The notes beneath the pieces are model-generated. The model saw only the letters and a list, made by a program, of their open reading frames with translations. It did no database searches and was not told the origin of the DNA. A stretch of 9,498 bases of DNA from Chloroflexota bacterium (lineage in GTDB: Bacteria > Chloroflexota > Dehalococcoidia > SZUA-161 > SpSt-899), in NCBI GenBank assembly GCA_018657655.1, contig JABHWQ010000439.1:1-9498 (forward strand), written 5' to 3'. Shown piece by piece: positions 1 to 6,734 of this stretch (the first letter of the stretch is position 1; every line of letters begins with the position of its first letter). Position numbers and translations under genes: made by a program.

Positions 1-189
1 GAAACTCCTGCCACCGAATTATTACTGGGAGACCCAAGATTCAGTAAAAAACTAATCAATGCGATACCTCTTCATCGCGTGGGACAGCCTGAAGAAATTG
101 CCACCGTAGCATTGTTTTTAGCTTCGAGCGAAGCATCCTATATTACGGGAGCCAATATCGTTGTGGATGGCGGCTTGACTGCCATGTAA
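1..189 (+). CDS. Short-chain dehydrogenase/reductase, C-terminal 62 residues (5' end outside window)
   Basis: The frame is open from the first base to the TAA at 187-189. It encodes the end of a classical SDR-family NAD(P)-dependent oxidoreductase. The visible signature is the family C-terminus: an 'HRVGQPEEIA' segment, then 'ALFLASSEASYITG', then 'VVDGGL', three residues from the end. In this family the segment forms the last helix and strand of the Rossmann fold that packs against the dimer/tetramer interface. The cofactor-binding Gly motif and the catalytic Tyr-Lys lie upstream of the window, so the substrate cannot be told; FabG-like or sugar/alcohol dehydrogenases are all possible. The next gene follows on the same strand after only a few bases, so the two may be co-transcribed. 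Confidence 0.92.
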   Translation, partial: ETPATELLLGDPRFSKKLINAIPLHRVGQPEEIATVALFLASSEASYITGANIVVDGGLTAM

Positions 190-222
190 GCATTGATGAT
201 GGCCAAATCGGATAGAGAGAAT

Positions 223-1098
223 ATGAGCAACAACGAGTTTGAGCAAATTTTGACGAAAGTTCAAGAGCTTGTCAGTGCAAGGGAATGGCTCGCAGCACTT
301 GACGCTTTGGACGAAGCTACGCGCCTGGACCACGAGTGTGCCGTTGCATGGTATCAGAAAGGAAAGATACTGAATAGATTGGGGAAGATCGAAGAGGCGC
401 TCGAAGCGTTTGACAAGGTAATCGATATCAATCCGGAAGACACTGATGGCTGGTACAACAAAGGGGTATGCCTGACGAAACTGGGAAAAACTGAGGAATC
501 TCTCGAAGCGTATCGTGAGGCCAGCCGTCTAAATCCGGTAGATTCCAGCGCTCAATTGGAGGGTGTCGATTTCATGGGCATTCTAGGAAAAGATCAAGCT
601 GCACTTGAGTCTCTTGAGCGAGTAGCCAGCCGAGCTGTATCTCGCTCCGATGATATGACTTACACCAATTCCGAATTCCAGTACGAAATCGCGCTTGAGT
701 TTGTTTGGGAGGATGGGGAAAAAGAAACACTGCAGGTTGAGGACCTATCTTCAGCGAATGTCATGTTAGTATCGACCCGCTATCCTCACTATTCACTTGC
801 AATTGAAGCTAAAAAAAGAATTCCATGTAATTATCCGGCCAAAGAGCTGGTTTTAGATCTGGCTGCCGAATTGACCTCTGAAGGGGATGAAGGTTACTTC
901 TATGCATTTCCTAATGGGCAACTACCCGCCTATGCCGTCAAAAGCTACCCGGAACATGGTTGTCAATTTTATTGTGATATTGTTGTTACCAATGGGTTTG
1001 CCTATCAATTGAGGCGGACTGTAAAATCGGACGAAGAAGCTGAAAATGAATTTGCCAAGAGGATTGTTTTTAACTTTCAGCCGTTACGGAACGAATGA
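223..1098 (+). CDS. TPR-repeat protein with unrecognised C-terminal domain
   Basis: Encodes 291 aa from ATG 223. The frame could extend to TTG 193 or ATG 196/199. I prefer 223 because the purine-rich GATAGAGAGA lies just upstream and the protein then begins 'MSNNEFEQ'. Two tetratricopeptide repeats are clear at about residues 40-73 and 74-107 (pattern 'AWYQKGKILNRLGKIEEAL', ending in 'INPED' and 'LNPVD'). A weaker helical repeat precedes them. TPRs are protein-protein interaction scaffolds. The C-terminal part (about 140-291) is acidic and mixed alpha/beta with several aromatic residues, and I do not recognise it. No signal peptide or membrane segment is seen, so the protein is probably cytoplasmic. 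It lies 33 nt downstream of the SDR gene and converges with the galT-like gene, with a single base between the stop codons. Confidence 0.88.
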   Translation: MSNNEFEQILTKVQELVSAREWLAALDALDEATRLDHECAVAWYQKGKILNRLGKIEEALEAFDKVIDINPEDTDGWYNKGVCLTKLGKTEESLEAYREASRLNPVDSSAQLEGVDFMGILGKDQAALESLERVASRAVSRSDDMTYTNSEFQYEIALEFVWEDGEKETLQVEDLSSANVMLVSTRYPHYSLAIEAKKRIPCNYPAKELVLDLAAELTSEGDEGYFYAFPNGQLPAYAVKSYPEHGCQFYCDIVVTNGFAYQLRRTVKSDEEAENEFAKRIVFNFQPLRNE

Positions 1099-1099
1099 C

Positions 1100-2143
1100 T
1101 CAGTCTCTAGCCTCAAAAAACCCTCGCATTTTTACTGCCACATCCTCCGGCAAGAACTCGATTACCCACTCGTCCTGCAATCGTTCAAAGGGTCCGGTAT
1201 CGCTTGAGTATACTCCTTGAGGGAACGGTCGTGAGATCATTTTTGCGTTAAGGGAGTAATAGTCCGTCTTTTCGCCAATCGGACCGGAGAACATATTCAG
1301 GTTGAAACTCCCGACCCCCATTTGTTTATACCCTTCCAATACTTTCACTATAGCGTACGCGAAGTCCTGCATTTGAGTTTCATTCAAATCCGTGAAACTG
1401 CAGACATCGTTAAAAATGAATTGAATCTCCCTAAATCCCCGAGGTGCATAGCTAGCGATAAGTGCCAGTGAGTCGTTCGAGTAAATGTATCGTTCCCCGA
1501 TATCCTTCTCTTCTCGGATCAGTTCGTGCCAGAAGCTTGATCCGTTACTGCTGAGGTGTTCCCAGCTTTTTGCCAGCATGTGTTCCTGCATTGCGGTTGG
1601 GGCTTCCCTAACCAGTGATTGGACATGCGGATGTACCATACTCGCTCCGGATGGTGGCATATGGTTCCATATATATATCGGCCACTTGGCATGTTTGTTT
1701 TGCGAGTGAACTGCAATCATCCATTCCTGACATGCCATCATGTTGTCCACAAGCATTTGTGGGGTGAACTGATTAAGATCGAGAAAATGCGCTCGACTCA
1801 ATGTTGCGACGGCATGGTATTCGGAAAAAGCGAAAAGGTTGGGGAAGACAGTACACTCGCCCTTTTTGAGCCTGCCTGCAGCGCAGATATCTGCCGGGAA
1901 TTTCGGAGTCTCATTTTCGATATGTTCCGGACAGAAAAAGCAGCCTTCCTTTGTTCCTTCTGTGATGGAATCCGATACTGCTGTAGCAAGTTGGGCTTGT
2001 TTGGCTCTCTGGGCTCTTTTGATGTTGATCAGGCATTTCGATCCGGTTAAAGGATCCTCTCGATATTCGATCCTCTGAGTCTCAGGTCTGAAATCCGGTG
2101 GAATCAGAATCTCCACTTTTTTGATGTTACTCTTAAACTCCAT
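1100..2143 (-). CDS. Galactose-1-phosphate uridylyltransferase-like protein (HIT superfamily)
   Basis: Encodes 347 aa, close to the usual GalT length. By family knowledge GalT moves UMP between UDP-glucose and galactose-1-phosphate through a uridylylated His. The active-site signature is 'HPHVQ' at residues 171-175, so His173 should be the nucleophile. The more common form is HPHGQ. Upstream 'SGASMVHPH' matches the substrate loop. Likely metal ligands can be followed: Cys68 and Cys71 (CxxC), His110 and His171. The C-terminal half ('SYAPRGFREIQFIF', 'FNLNMFSGP') fits the second GalT domain. The start at 2143 has a good AAGGGAG ribosome site. No Leloir-pathway gene (galE, galK) is nearby, so an ADP-glucose-type or other nucleotide-sugar transferase of the same family cannot be excluded; I therefore give no symbol. 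Confidence 0.85.
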   Translation of the reverse strand: MEFKSNIKKVEILIPPDFRPETQRIEYREDPLTGSKCLINIKRAQRAKQAQLATAVSDSITEGTKEGCFFCPEHIENETPKFPADICAAGRLKKGECTVFPNLFAFSEYHAVATLSRAHFLDLNQFTPQMLVDNMMACQEWMIAVHSQNKHAKWPIYIWNHMPPSGASMVHPHVQSLVREAPTAMQEHMLAKSWEHLSSNGSSFWHELIREEKDIGERYIYSNDSLALIASYAPRGFREIQFIFNDVCSFTDLNETQMQDFAYAIVKVLEGYKQMGVGSFNLNMFSGPIGEKTDYYSLNAKMISRPFPQGVYSSDTGPFERLQDEWVIEFLPEDVAVKMRGFFEARD

Positions 2144-2163
2144 GGATTCTCCCTTCGAGCCAA

Positions 2164-2192
2164 AGTATAGCGCATCTTAACTGGTTTGACGA
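2164..2192 (-). promoter_or_regulatory. Possible promoter of the galT-like gene
   Basis: On the minus strand a TATACT (-10-like, 2164-2169) lies about 20 bases before the start codon and just upstream of the AAGGGAG ribosome site. The -35 region at the expected distance is weak (CGTCAA or TCGTCA). The call rests mainly on the -10 match and its position. Confidence 0.4.
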
Positions 2193-2202
2193 TTAATAAT
2201 CG
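2190..2202. promoter_or_regulatory. 13-bp palindrome, possible operator
   Basis: CGATTA-A-TAATCG is a perfect 6-bp inverted repeat around one central base. It lies between the divergent galT-like and transglutaminase-like genes and touches the presumed -35 region of the galT-like promoter. That is a sensible place for a repressor or activator site. An AT-rich palindrome this short can also arise by chance. Confidence 0.3.
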
Positions 2203-2333
2203 AATAATTTGTTTCTGCTGCAATATTCACCGAACGTTTACTGTCTGTTGACCTTACCTTAACCTTCTGTAACCGGTGGTTTTACCATTGGGTGGTAACC
2301 TTCAAATTGAAGGTAGGGTTTTCCCTCATTATT

Positions 2334-3179
2334 ATGGAACTGACAGCAGAACAAAAACACTTCCCGGTAACCAATCCACATCCAAAATATTTCAGTGGAG
2401 TTTCTCCATCTGAAGGTATCTTTGGACGACTGATCACCGGATTGCTTATTCTAACGGTGCTGATGGCCGGGGCTGCGCTTGGAATGCAGATAGCCGATCT
2501 CCAATTTGGTGAGCAATCAACTGTGCTTTCGCTGAAATCGGTGGTGCCACCATCTGATACCCCATTGTTCATGGTCGAGGGATCACCGGGAGCGAGATAC
2601 TTGAGAGGCGCTGTAGGAACCGTCTATGATGGGACCAATTGGAAATTGAAGAAGGCAGAGGACCATGGTCAGGATTTAAGTGTTTATTCCAGCAAAGAGC
2701 CCCTCGCTCTCCGCCCGGTTGCTTTGGCAGAAAGTCATCTCGATTATGATAGAGACGTTCTCAACCAGACACTGGTGGTAACCGATTCCCAATATCGAAT
2801 ATTATCGGATGATATTTCGGATCGGATTAAGGATCTCTCTCTTGAGATCACTGAGGACTTTAAAACCCCATTTGAAAAAGCGAAGGCGATAGAAGTCTTC
2901 CTAAAACTCAACTGCACTTATTATCTGGGTTTTGAGCCTGCGCCATCGGGTTGGGAACCGAATGACTGGTTTCTGTTTGAATCCCAAGAAGGTATCTGTG
3001 GCAATTTTGCCTCTGCCTTTGTAGTCCTGGCGCGAGCATCTGAGTTGCCTGCCAGGTTGGCTGTAGGCTACTATGTTCGGTCCGGAGAAGGTGAGCAGAT
3101 GGTCTATGATAGTCAAGCTCATGCCTGGGCTGAAGTCGGGTTTGAGGGCTTGGGATGGCTTGCCTTTGATGCTACTTAG
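2334..3179 (+). CDS. Membrane-anchored transglutaminase-like protein, C-terminally short
   Basis: Encodes 281 aa from ATG 2334; GTG 2292 would add 14 residues. Neither start has a well-spaced ribosome site, so the start is uncertain. One membrane helix is visible at about residues 33-53, followed by an extracytoplasmic beta-rich segment with 'ARYLRGAVGTVYDGTNW', typical of TgpA-like transglutaminase proteins. The transglutaminase core follows, with the full triad: Cys222 in 'GICGNFAS', His263 in 'AHAWAEV' and Asp279 in 'AFDAT'. The family is papain-like; the substrate here is unknown. The protein stops two residues after the catalytic Asp, whereas relatives continue with a Pro-rich linker, more membrane helix and often DUF4129. 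Multiple N-terminal membrane helices of larger relatives are also absent. It is either a minimal form or a truncated gene. Confidence 0.78.
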   Translation: MELTAEQKHFPVTNPHPKYFSGVSPSEGIFGRLITGLLILTVLMAGAALGMQIADLQFGEQSTVLSLKSVVPPSDTPLFMVEGSPGARYLRGAVGTVYDGTNWKLKKAEDHGQDLSVYSSKEPLALRPVALAESHLDYDRDVLNQTLVVTDSQYRILSDDISDRIKDLSLEITEDFKTPFEKAKAIEVFLKLNCTYYLGFEPAPSGWEPNDWFLFESQEGICGNFASAFVVLARASELPARLAVGYYVRSGEGEQMVYDSQAHAWAEVGFEGLGWLAFDAT

Positions 3180-3256
3180 CCCACATACCTTCATTGTCTT
3201 TTCCACCTCCTGCTGATGCCACCTTTTTCCTAATCATTCCAAGGACTATTGGGCTA

Positions 3257-3285
3257 TTGTTGTGTGTTACGTATGGTCCTACAAT
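3257..3285 (+). promoter_or_regulatory. Likely sigma-70-type promoter for the 3332 and DUF5679 genes
   Basis: TTGTTG (3257-3262) and TACAAT (3280-3285) are separated by 17 bases. Transcription would start near 3292, about 40 bases before the next gene. It lies in the gap after the transglutaminase-like gene. Confidence 0.5.
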
Positions 3286-3331
3286 TAAGTACAGATTTGA
3301 TTAGCCTTTTGTCAGAGGAAGGAATAGTACA

Positions 3332-3532
3332 ATGATGACGATCTACGGAATGCTAGCACCAGAAGATACCTCAGCCGGTTACAATTTGGCGCTGGATGAT
3401 GATTGGTATGCTGTGCTTTTGGAAAAAGATCAGGTGATAGCTCGTTTTGATCCGCGTGATTACACAACAGTGGAACTGCAAACCGAAGTTGAGAAATTAC
3501 TGCAAGTCAAGCGAAGTGATCAAGCGGCGTGA
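3332..3532 (+). CDS. Hypothetical 66-aa protein
   Basis: A small acidic soluble protein that I do not recognise. The case for a real gene is a strong AGGAAGG ribosome site (3316-3322) about 9 bases before ATG, a promoter at the right distance upstream, and a coding style like its neighbours. A second ATG follows at once and could be the true start. The sequence has a hydrophobic/acidic middle ('LALDDDWYAVLLEKDQVIARF') and a basic helical end. No signal peptide, membrane helix or metal motif is seen. It is followed after 29 bases by the zinc-ribbon gene and is probably co-transcribed with it up to the terminator at 3744-3787. Confidence 0.72.
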   Translation: MMTIYGMLAPEDTSAGYNLALDDDWYAVLLEKDQVIARFDPRDYTTVELQTEVEKLLQVKRSDQAA

Positions 3533-3561
3533 GTGGAGGATAAGGGCAAAGGAGGAGGCCG

Positions 3562-3702
3562 ATAACAGAAGCATATTGTTTCAAATGCCGCACGAAAAGC
3601 AAAATGCAGAAAACTAAAAGAGTGACTTTAAAGAATGGAAGACCCGCAATAGAGGGAGTCTGCCTGGTTTGCGGAACCAGGATGTTCAAAACAATTAATT
3701 AG
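3562..3702 (+). CDS. DUF5679-type zinc-ribbon protein with apparent ATA start
   Basis: Encodes 46 aa and has no standard start codon. Reading from ATA 3562 gives (M)TEAYCFKCRTKSKM, a basic middle containing 'TLKNGRPAIEGVC', then 'CLVCGTRMF' and stop TAG at 3700. Two CxxC knuckles (Cys6/Cys9 and Cys34/Cys37) make a zinc ribbon. The pattern matches the very small DUF5679 proteins, common in Chloroflexota, whose function is unknown. The ATA sits where the family's initiating Met stands, and a strong AAAGGAGG ribosome site (3548-3555) lies 6 bases before it. The in-frame stop at 3541-3543 excludes an upstream start. The only downstream ATG in the N-terminal region (residue 14) would remove the first knuckle. 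The choices are a rare AUA start, a start-codon mutation or a sequence error. Confidence 0.75.
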   Translation: MTEAYCFKCRTKSKMQKTKRVTLKNGRPAIEGVCLVCGTRMFKTIN

Positions 3703-3743
3703 CAAATTTCGTACCATTGACCCTCACTCAATTTCAGGATTCG

Positions 3744-3787
3744 GGGAAAGGCTGGGTACCCTTTAAGGGCCCAGCCTTTCCCTGTTT
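3744..3787 (+). terminator. Rho-independent-type terminator after the DUF5679 gene
   Basis: A perfect 13-bp stem pairs GGGAAAGGCTGGG (3744-3756) with CCCAGCCTTTCCC (3770-3782). The loop holds a smaller CCCTTTAAGGG palindrome. A short T-containing tail (TGTTTAT) follows. The stem is strong but the T run is modest. Confidence 0.75.
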
Positions 3788-3844
3788 ATAGGGCAATCGT
3801 TGCTGGATGCAAAAACAAAGGGCAGAAATGGTGATATGGCCTCA

Positions 3845-3874
3845 TTGACAATGTTCGACGGCAAATAGTATCAT
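3845..3874 (+). promoter_or_regulatory. Promoter of yifB
   Basis: A consensus TTGACA (3845-3850) and TATCAT (3869-3874, five of six consensus bases) are 18 bases apart. The start of transcription would be near 3881, giving a leader of about 14 bases that contains the AAGGG ribosome site. Confidence 0.65.
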
Positions 3875-3894
3875 TTGGAGCTAAGGGCCAAAGT

Positions 3895-4950
3895 ATGCTG
3901 GCAAAAGTATTATCCGCGGCGATTGTTGGACTTGAAGGGCAATTAGTAGAGGTCGAGGTTGATATTTCGGCAGGATTGCCGTCTACTACGATTGTGGGAT
4001 TGCCTGATACCGCTGTACAGGAATCTCGTGAGAGAGTAAGATCCGCTATTAAAAACACGGGATGTACTTTTCCGGTGAAGCGGATTACAGTGAATCTGGC
4101 ACCCGCCGATTTAAAGAAAGCTGGCCCTGCTTATGACCTACCGATAGCAGTAAGTATTCTCCTCAGTTCCGAACAGGTTTCATTCGATACTGCGAATCCC
4201 CTGTTTTTGGGCGAACTTTCTCTCGATGGATCTTTGCGCCATACCCATGGCATTCTTCCAATGGTATCGTTGGCCAAAGAAAAAGGATTGTCGCCGGTTT
4301 TTGTCCCAGCCGTTGATGCAAAAGAAGCTGCATTGATCGAAGGCATGAGGGTAGTCCCGGTTGAATCGCTGGCCCAGCTGGTTGCTCACCTTAGAGAGGA
4401 AGCATTGATTCCTGATTATGTCCTTGAAGAGGACCCATTTGAAGTGATAGAACGGGTGGACGTGGGTATAGACATGGCTCATATTAAAGGACAAGAGCAT
4501 GCCAAAAGGGCGTTGGAGGTAGCGGCGGCAGGAGGGCACAACCTCATAATGAGTGGGCCTCCGGGAAGCGGTAAAACTCTCCTGGCTCGGTCTCTCCCGA
4601 CGATCCTTCCTCGGATGACCAGTGACGAGGCTTTGGAGGCTACCAAGATTTACAGCGTTAGCGGACTTCTTCCTTCGGATACTTCCGTTATTGCTCAACG
4701 GCCTTTTCGTTCTCCTCACTATACCGTTTCCCATGTTGGGCTCGTGGGTGGAGGCAGGTGGCCTCGGCCCGGTGAAATTAGCTTGAGTCATCGCGGTGTA
4801 CTTTTCCTTGATGAGTTGCCCGAATTTGGGCAAGCGGACCTGGAAGTGTTGCGTCAACCGATGGAAGACAAAGTGGTGACCATAACAAGGGCTCAGGGCA
4901 GTGTGACTTTCCCGGCCAATTTCATGCTTGTTGGGGCGATGAATCCCTGA
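3895..4950 (+). pseudogene. yifB: YifB/ComM-family AAA+ protein (Mg-chelatase-like), interrupted by an integrated element
   Basis: The start ATG 3895 has AAGGG seven bases upstream, and the N-terminus 'MLAKVLSAAIVGLEG' is the family's normal beginning. The N-terminal Lon-protease-like fold (about 1-170: 'EVEVDISAGLPSTTIVGLPD', 'RITVNLAPADLKKAGPAYDLP') is followed by the AAA+ module. Walker A is GPPGSGKT at residues 221-228 and Walker B is LFLDE at 303-307. ComM homologues are DNA helicases that aid branch migration during natural transformation. Only 351 of roughly 500 residues remain. The reading frame ends at 'MLVGAMNP' followed by TGA, where the family continues as NPCPCG. The sensor/arginine-finger region and C-terminal domain are missing, so the product is presumably inactive. 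The break coincides with the end of a serine recombinase gene, showing insertion rather than decay. Confidence 0.93.
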
Positions 4951-6421
4951 AGTTGTGTTGCCCAGATGCCACCATTTCTAAAGATGTCGGAAGGTAGCAG
5001 AGATTGATTGTCACATCGTCAGTGCCAACGACGATCTTTTCAGTAATGCTTTCAACAATCCTTCTTTTCTCTTCATCATTCAGTTCCGGCCATCTGGAGT
5101 ACAGGTCTTTGGCCTCGTTAAGTATTTGGTCGCTGGATAGATATTGAATCTTGAGAAAGTCAATTTCACCTTGAATCTCAGGAACTTGGTCCTGTATTTG
5201 TTTGAGCCTTGCTTCCAGTGGCTTATACCGATTCCCAAAGCCTTCTGGCGTGATTTGATCGTCGAGGTATAGCTTGTAAGTTTTATCCATTTCCTGTTGG
5301 ATTCTTTGCTCTTCTTGGGCCAATGCAAAGACAAGCTCTTCCTTGTCTCTGATTACTTGGTCAGCTTTATTTAAATAGCTGGTGACTTCTGAATCAGAAA
5401 AGAAGAAATCCTTGAGCTGCTGGTGAAATACATGCTCTAGATCGCTTATACCTATCTTATTTCGGCATTTGTAGCAAGTGTATTTTGGAGAATTGGAAGG
5501 CACATACATTTTGTTACCACAGCCACAAAAGGCAGTGCCGGTAAATAGATGAACAGCCTTACGCGCTGGCCGCTTATTCTTTTTTCTTTGTTCATCCAAA
5601 ATCTGATTGCATTGTTCCCAAAGTTCCTCAGAAAGAATAGGTTCTATTGGGATAAGAACCCATTCGCTTTCTGGCTTTATCACCCAATTCTTCTTCTCTC
5701 CCAAGCTTTTTGTATAATTCGCTCGGCGAATCCCTTTAGCAGAAGGGTCTTGGAGAAGTCTTTCAACGGTTGTATCTGAAAAATTAGAGCCATTACGAGT
5801 TCTATACCCAGCCTCGTTGAGTAGCCGAGCTACTGTTTTCTTCCGGCGATGTTCCAAGAAGAGTTCGTAAATCAGTTTTCTGATAGGCGCTTCATTCGGA
5901 TCAGGAACCAGTTGTCCATCTTTCCAGCAATAACCAAAAGAAGCTTGGCCGCCAAGCGGCTTGCCAAGCTTCGCCCTAATAGGAACAGAGGCAGCTACCC
6001 TCTCAGCAATTTCTTCTCTTTCCCATTGAGCCAAAGCAGCAATCATAGTATAAAAAAGCCGCCCAGCCGGACTTGAGGTGTCAATTGACTCTTGAAGGGA
6101 AATCAAGTCAGCATCGTTTTCCCTGAATATTTCAGAAAATTCCAAAAGCTCTTTGGTATTCCGGGCAAGCCGAGCAAGTTTGGAAAATATCAACCCGCTT
6201 ATATGCCCACTCCGAATATCATCAAGCATACGCTTGGTTTCCGGCAAATCCATAACAGATTTGCCGCTAACAGCTTCAAGATGATATACCTCTGCTACTT
6301 TCCAGTCCTTGGACTCAGCGTAATAGCTGGCTCTTTTTTCATGGTGTTCTGGGCTTTCACCTTCTGCTTGTTCTTCTGTTGAAACCCGAATCCAAATGCC
6401 AACTGATTTCTTTTTCTGCAT
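4922..6421 (-). CDS. Large serine recombinase (element integrase)
   Basis: Encodes 499 aa, normal for large serine recombinases, which catalyse site-specific integration and excision through a Ser-DNA link. The N-terminal resolvase domain (about 5-150) has the nucleophile Ser14 in 'IRVSTEEQ' and the family 'SKLARLARN' segment. The PF07508-type recombinase domain covers about 155-280. A zinc ribbon uses Cys299, Cys301, Cys316 and Cys319. A coiled-coil-rich segment (about 355-425) follows, as expected for synapsis control. A GGAG ribosome site lies 7 bases before ATG 6421. The gene ends at the attL junction inside yifB. About eight C-terminal residues and the stop codon are read from the antisense of yifB, so the tail of the protein should differ in the circular form. 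Catalytic residues look intact. Confidence 0.93.
   Translation of the reverse strand: MQKKKSVGIWIRVSTEEQAEGESPEHHEKRASYYAESKDWKVAEVYHLEAVSGKSVMDLPETKRMLDDIRSGHISGLIFSKLARLARNTKELLEFSEIFRENDADLISLQESIDTSSPAGRLFYTMIAALAQWEREEIAERVAASVPIRAKLGKPLGGQASFGYCWKDGQLVPDPNEAPIRKLIYELFLEHRRKKTVARLLNEAGYRTRNGSNFSDTTVERLLQDPSAKGIRRANYTKSLGEKKNWVIKPESEWVLIPIEPILSEELWEQCNQILDEQRKKNKRPARKAVHLFTGTAFCGCGNKMYVPSNSPKYTCYKCRNKIGISDLEHVFHQQLKDFFFSDSEVTSYLNKADQVIRDKEELVFALAQEEQRIQQEMDKTYKLYLDDQITPEGFGNRYKPLEARLKQIQDQVPEIQGEIDFLKIQYLSSDQILNEAKDLYSRWPELNDEEKRRIVESITEKIVVGTDDVTINLCYLPTSLEMVASGQHNFRDSSPQQA
4937..4955. other. Probable attL: left junction of the integrated element in yifB
   Basis: Host coding sequence is recognisable through ...GCG ATG AAT CCC TG, the Ala-Met-Asn-Pro-(Cys) codons. 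After that the sequence stops matching the expected Cys-Pro-Cys-Gly codons. The crossover should be within or just left of about 4941-4949, because any base shared with the element extends the apparent match. The exact core dinucleotide cannot be fixed without attR or an empty site. Confidence 0.75.
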
Positions 6422-6494
6422 TGCTCAACTCCAGCACGAAATGGCATAATAGAATAGAGAGGAGTAGGGAAAGTCTCCCTGCCCCTCAGATTTT

Positions 6495-6537
6495 TTACTG
6501 GTCTTGGTTAGCTATTGAGGGCAGCCAAGACCAGTAA
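6495..6537. repeat. 13-bp inverted repeat over the end of the 64-aa protein gene
   Basis: TTACTGGTCTTGG (6495-6507) pairs perfectly with CCAAGACCAGTAA (6525-6537) around a 17-base loop. The loop begins at the stop codon (6508-6510) of the minus-strand gene. In the minus-strand RNA the hairpin is followed by A residues, not U residues, so it is not a standard intrinsic terminator. It may protect the 3' end, cause pausing between this gene and the recombinase, or bind a protein. Confidence 0.6.
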
Positions 6538-6702
6538 TCCGACTAAACCAGCGGCACCAAGCGCAATTCCAGCCCTAACCAAATCAGGTCGGCTGATAAC
6601 AGTGCCAACTGTAAGCGTCACTACCGCACCCACAGCCATCTGCTTAAGCTGATTTTTAGCTTCTAACTCATAGCTGTCATCATAAGGTTCCATCGCATAC
6701 AT
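6508..6702 (-). CDS. Small hydrophobic (membrane) protein, 64 aa
   Basis: I do not recognise this protein. The first 20 or so residues are polar and acidic ('MEPYDDSYELEAKNQLKQ'). Two hydrophobic stretches follow (about 22-36 and 42-62, Ala/Gly/Val/Leu-rich) separated by 'SRPDLVR', suggesting a helical hairpin in the membrane. A strong AAGGAGG ribosome site lies 9 bases before ATG 6702; Met4 is a possible alternative start. It sits 32 bases after the zinc-ribbon membrane protein gene on the same strand and upstream of the recombinase, so the three are probably one transcript. Its role in the element is unknown; a small membrane partner of a transfer or plasmid-maintenance function is only a guess. 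Confidence 0.72.
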   Translation of the reverse strand: MYAMEPYDDSYELEAKNQLKQMAVGAVVTLTVGTVISRPDLVRAGIALGAAGLVGLLVLAALNS

Positions 6703-6734
6703 GACTTGCTTCCTCCTTTCATCAAATTTTGCAA

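Noticed and set aside
193..222. Earlier TTG/ATG starts for the TPR protein
   Set aside because: They would begin within a few bases of the SDR stop codon. The ATG at 223 has a better purine-rich upstream region, though the earlier starts are not excluded.
1619..2050. 143-aa plus-strand open frame inside the galT-like gene
   Set aside because: It lies opposite the conserved HPHVQ and CxxC regions and reads as low-quality, cysteine-rich nonsense; it is a shadow frame.
2248..2276. TTGACC as -35 box of a promoter for the transglutaminase-like gene
   Set aside because: No acceptable -10 sequence occurs at 16-18 bases downstream.
4180..4857. 225-aa open frame on the minus strand inside yifB
   Set aside because: It is antisense to a strongly conserved AAA+ coding sequence, has no ribosome site of note and encodes nothing recognisable; it is a shadow frame.
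4900..4990. tRNA gene as the integration target
   Set aside because: No tRNA-like fold or conserved T-loop sequence is present; the target is clearly the yifB coding region.
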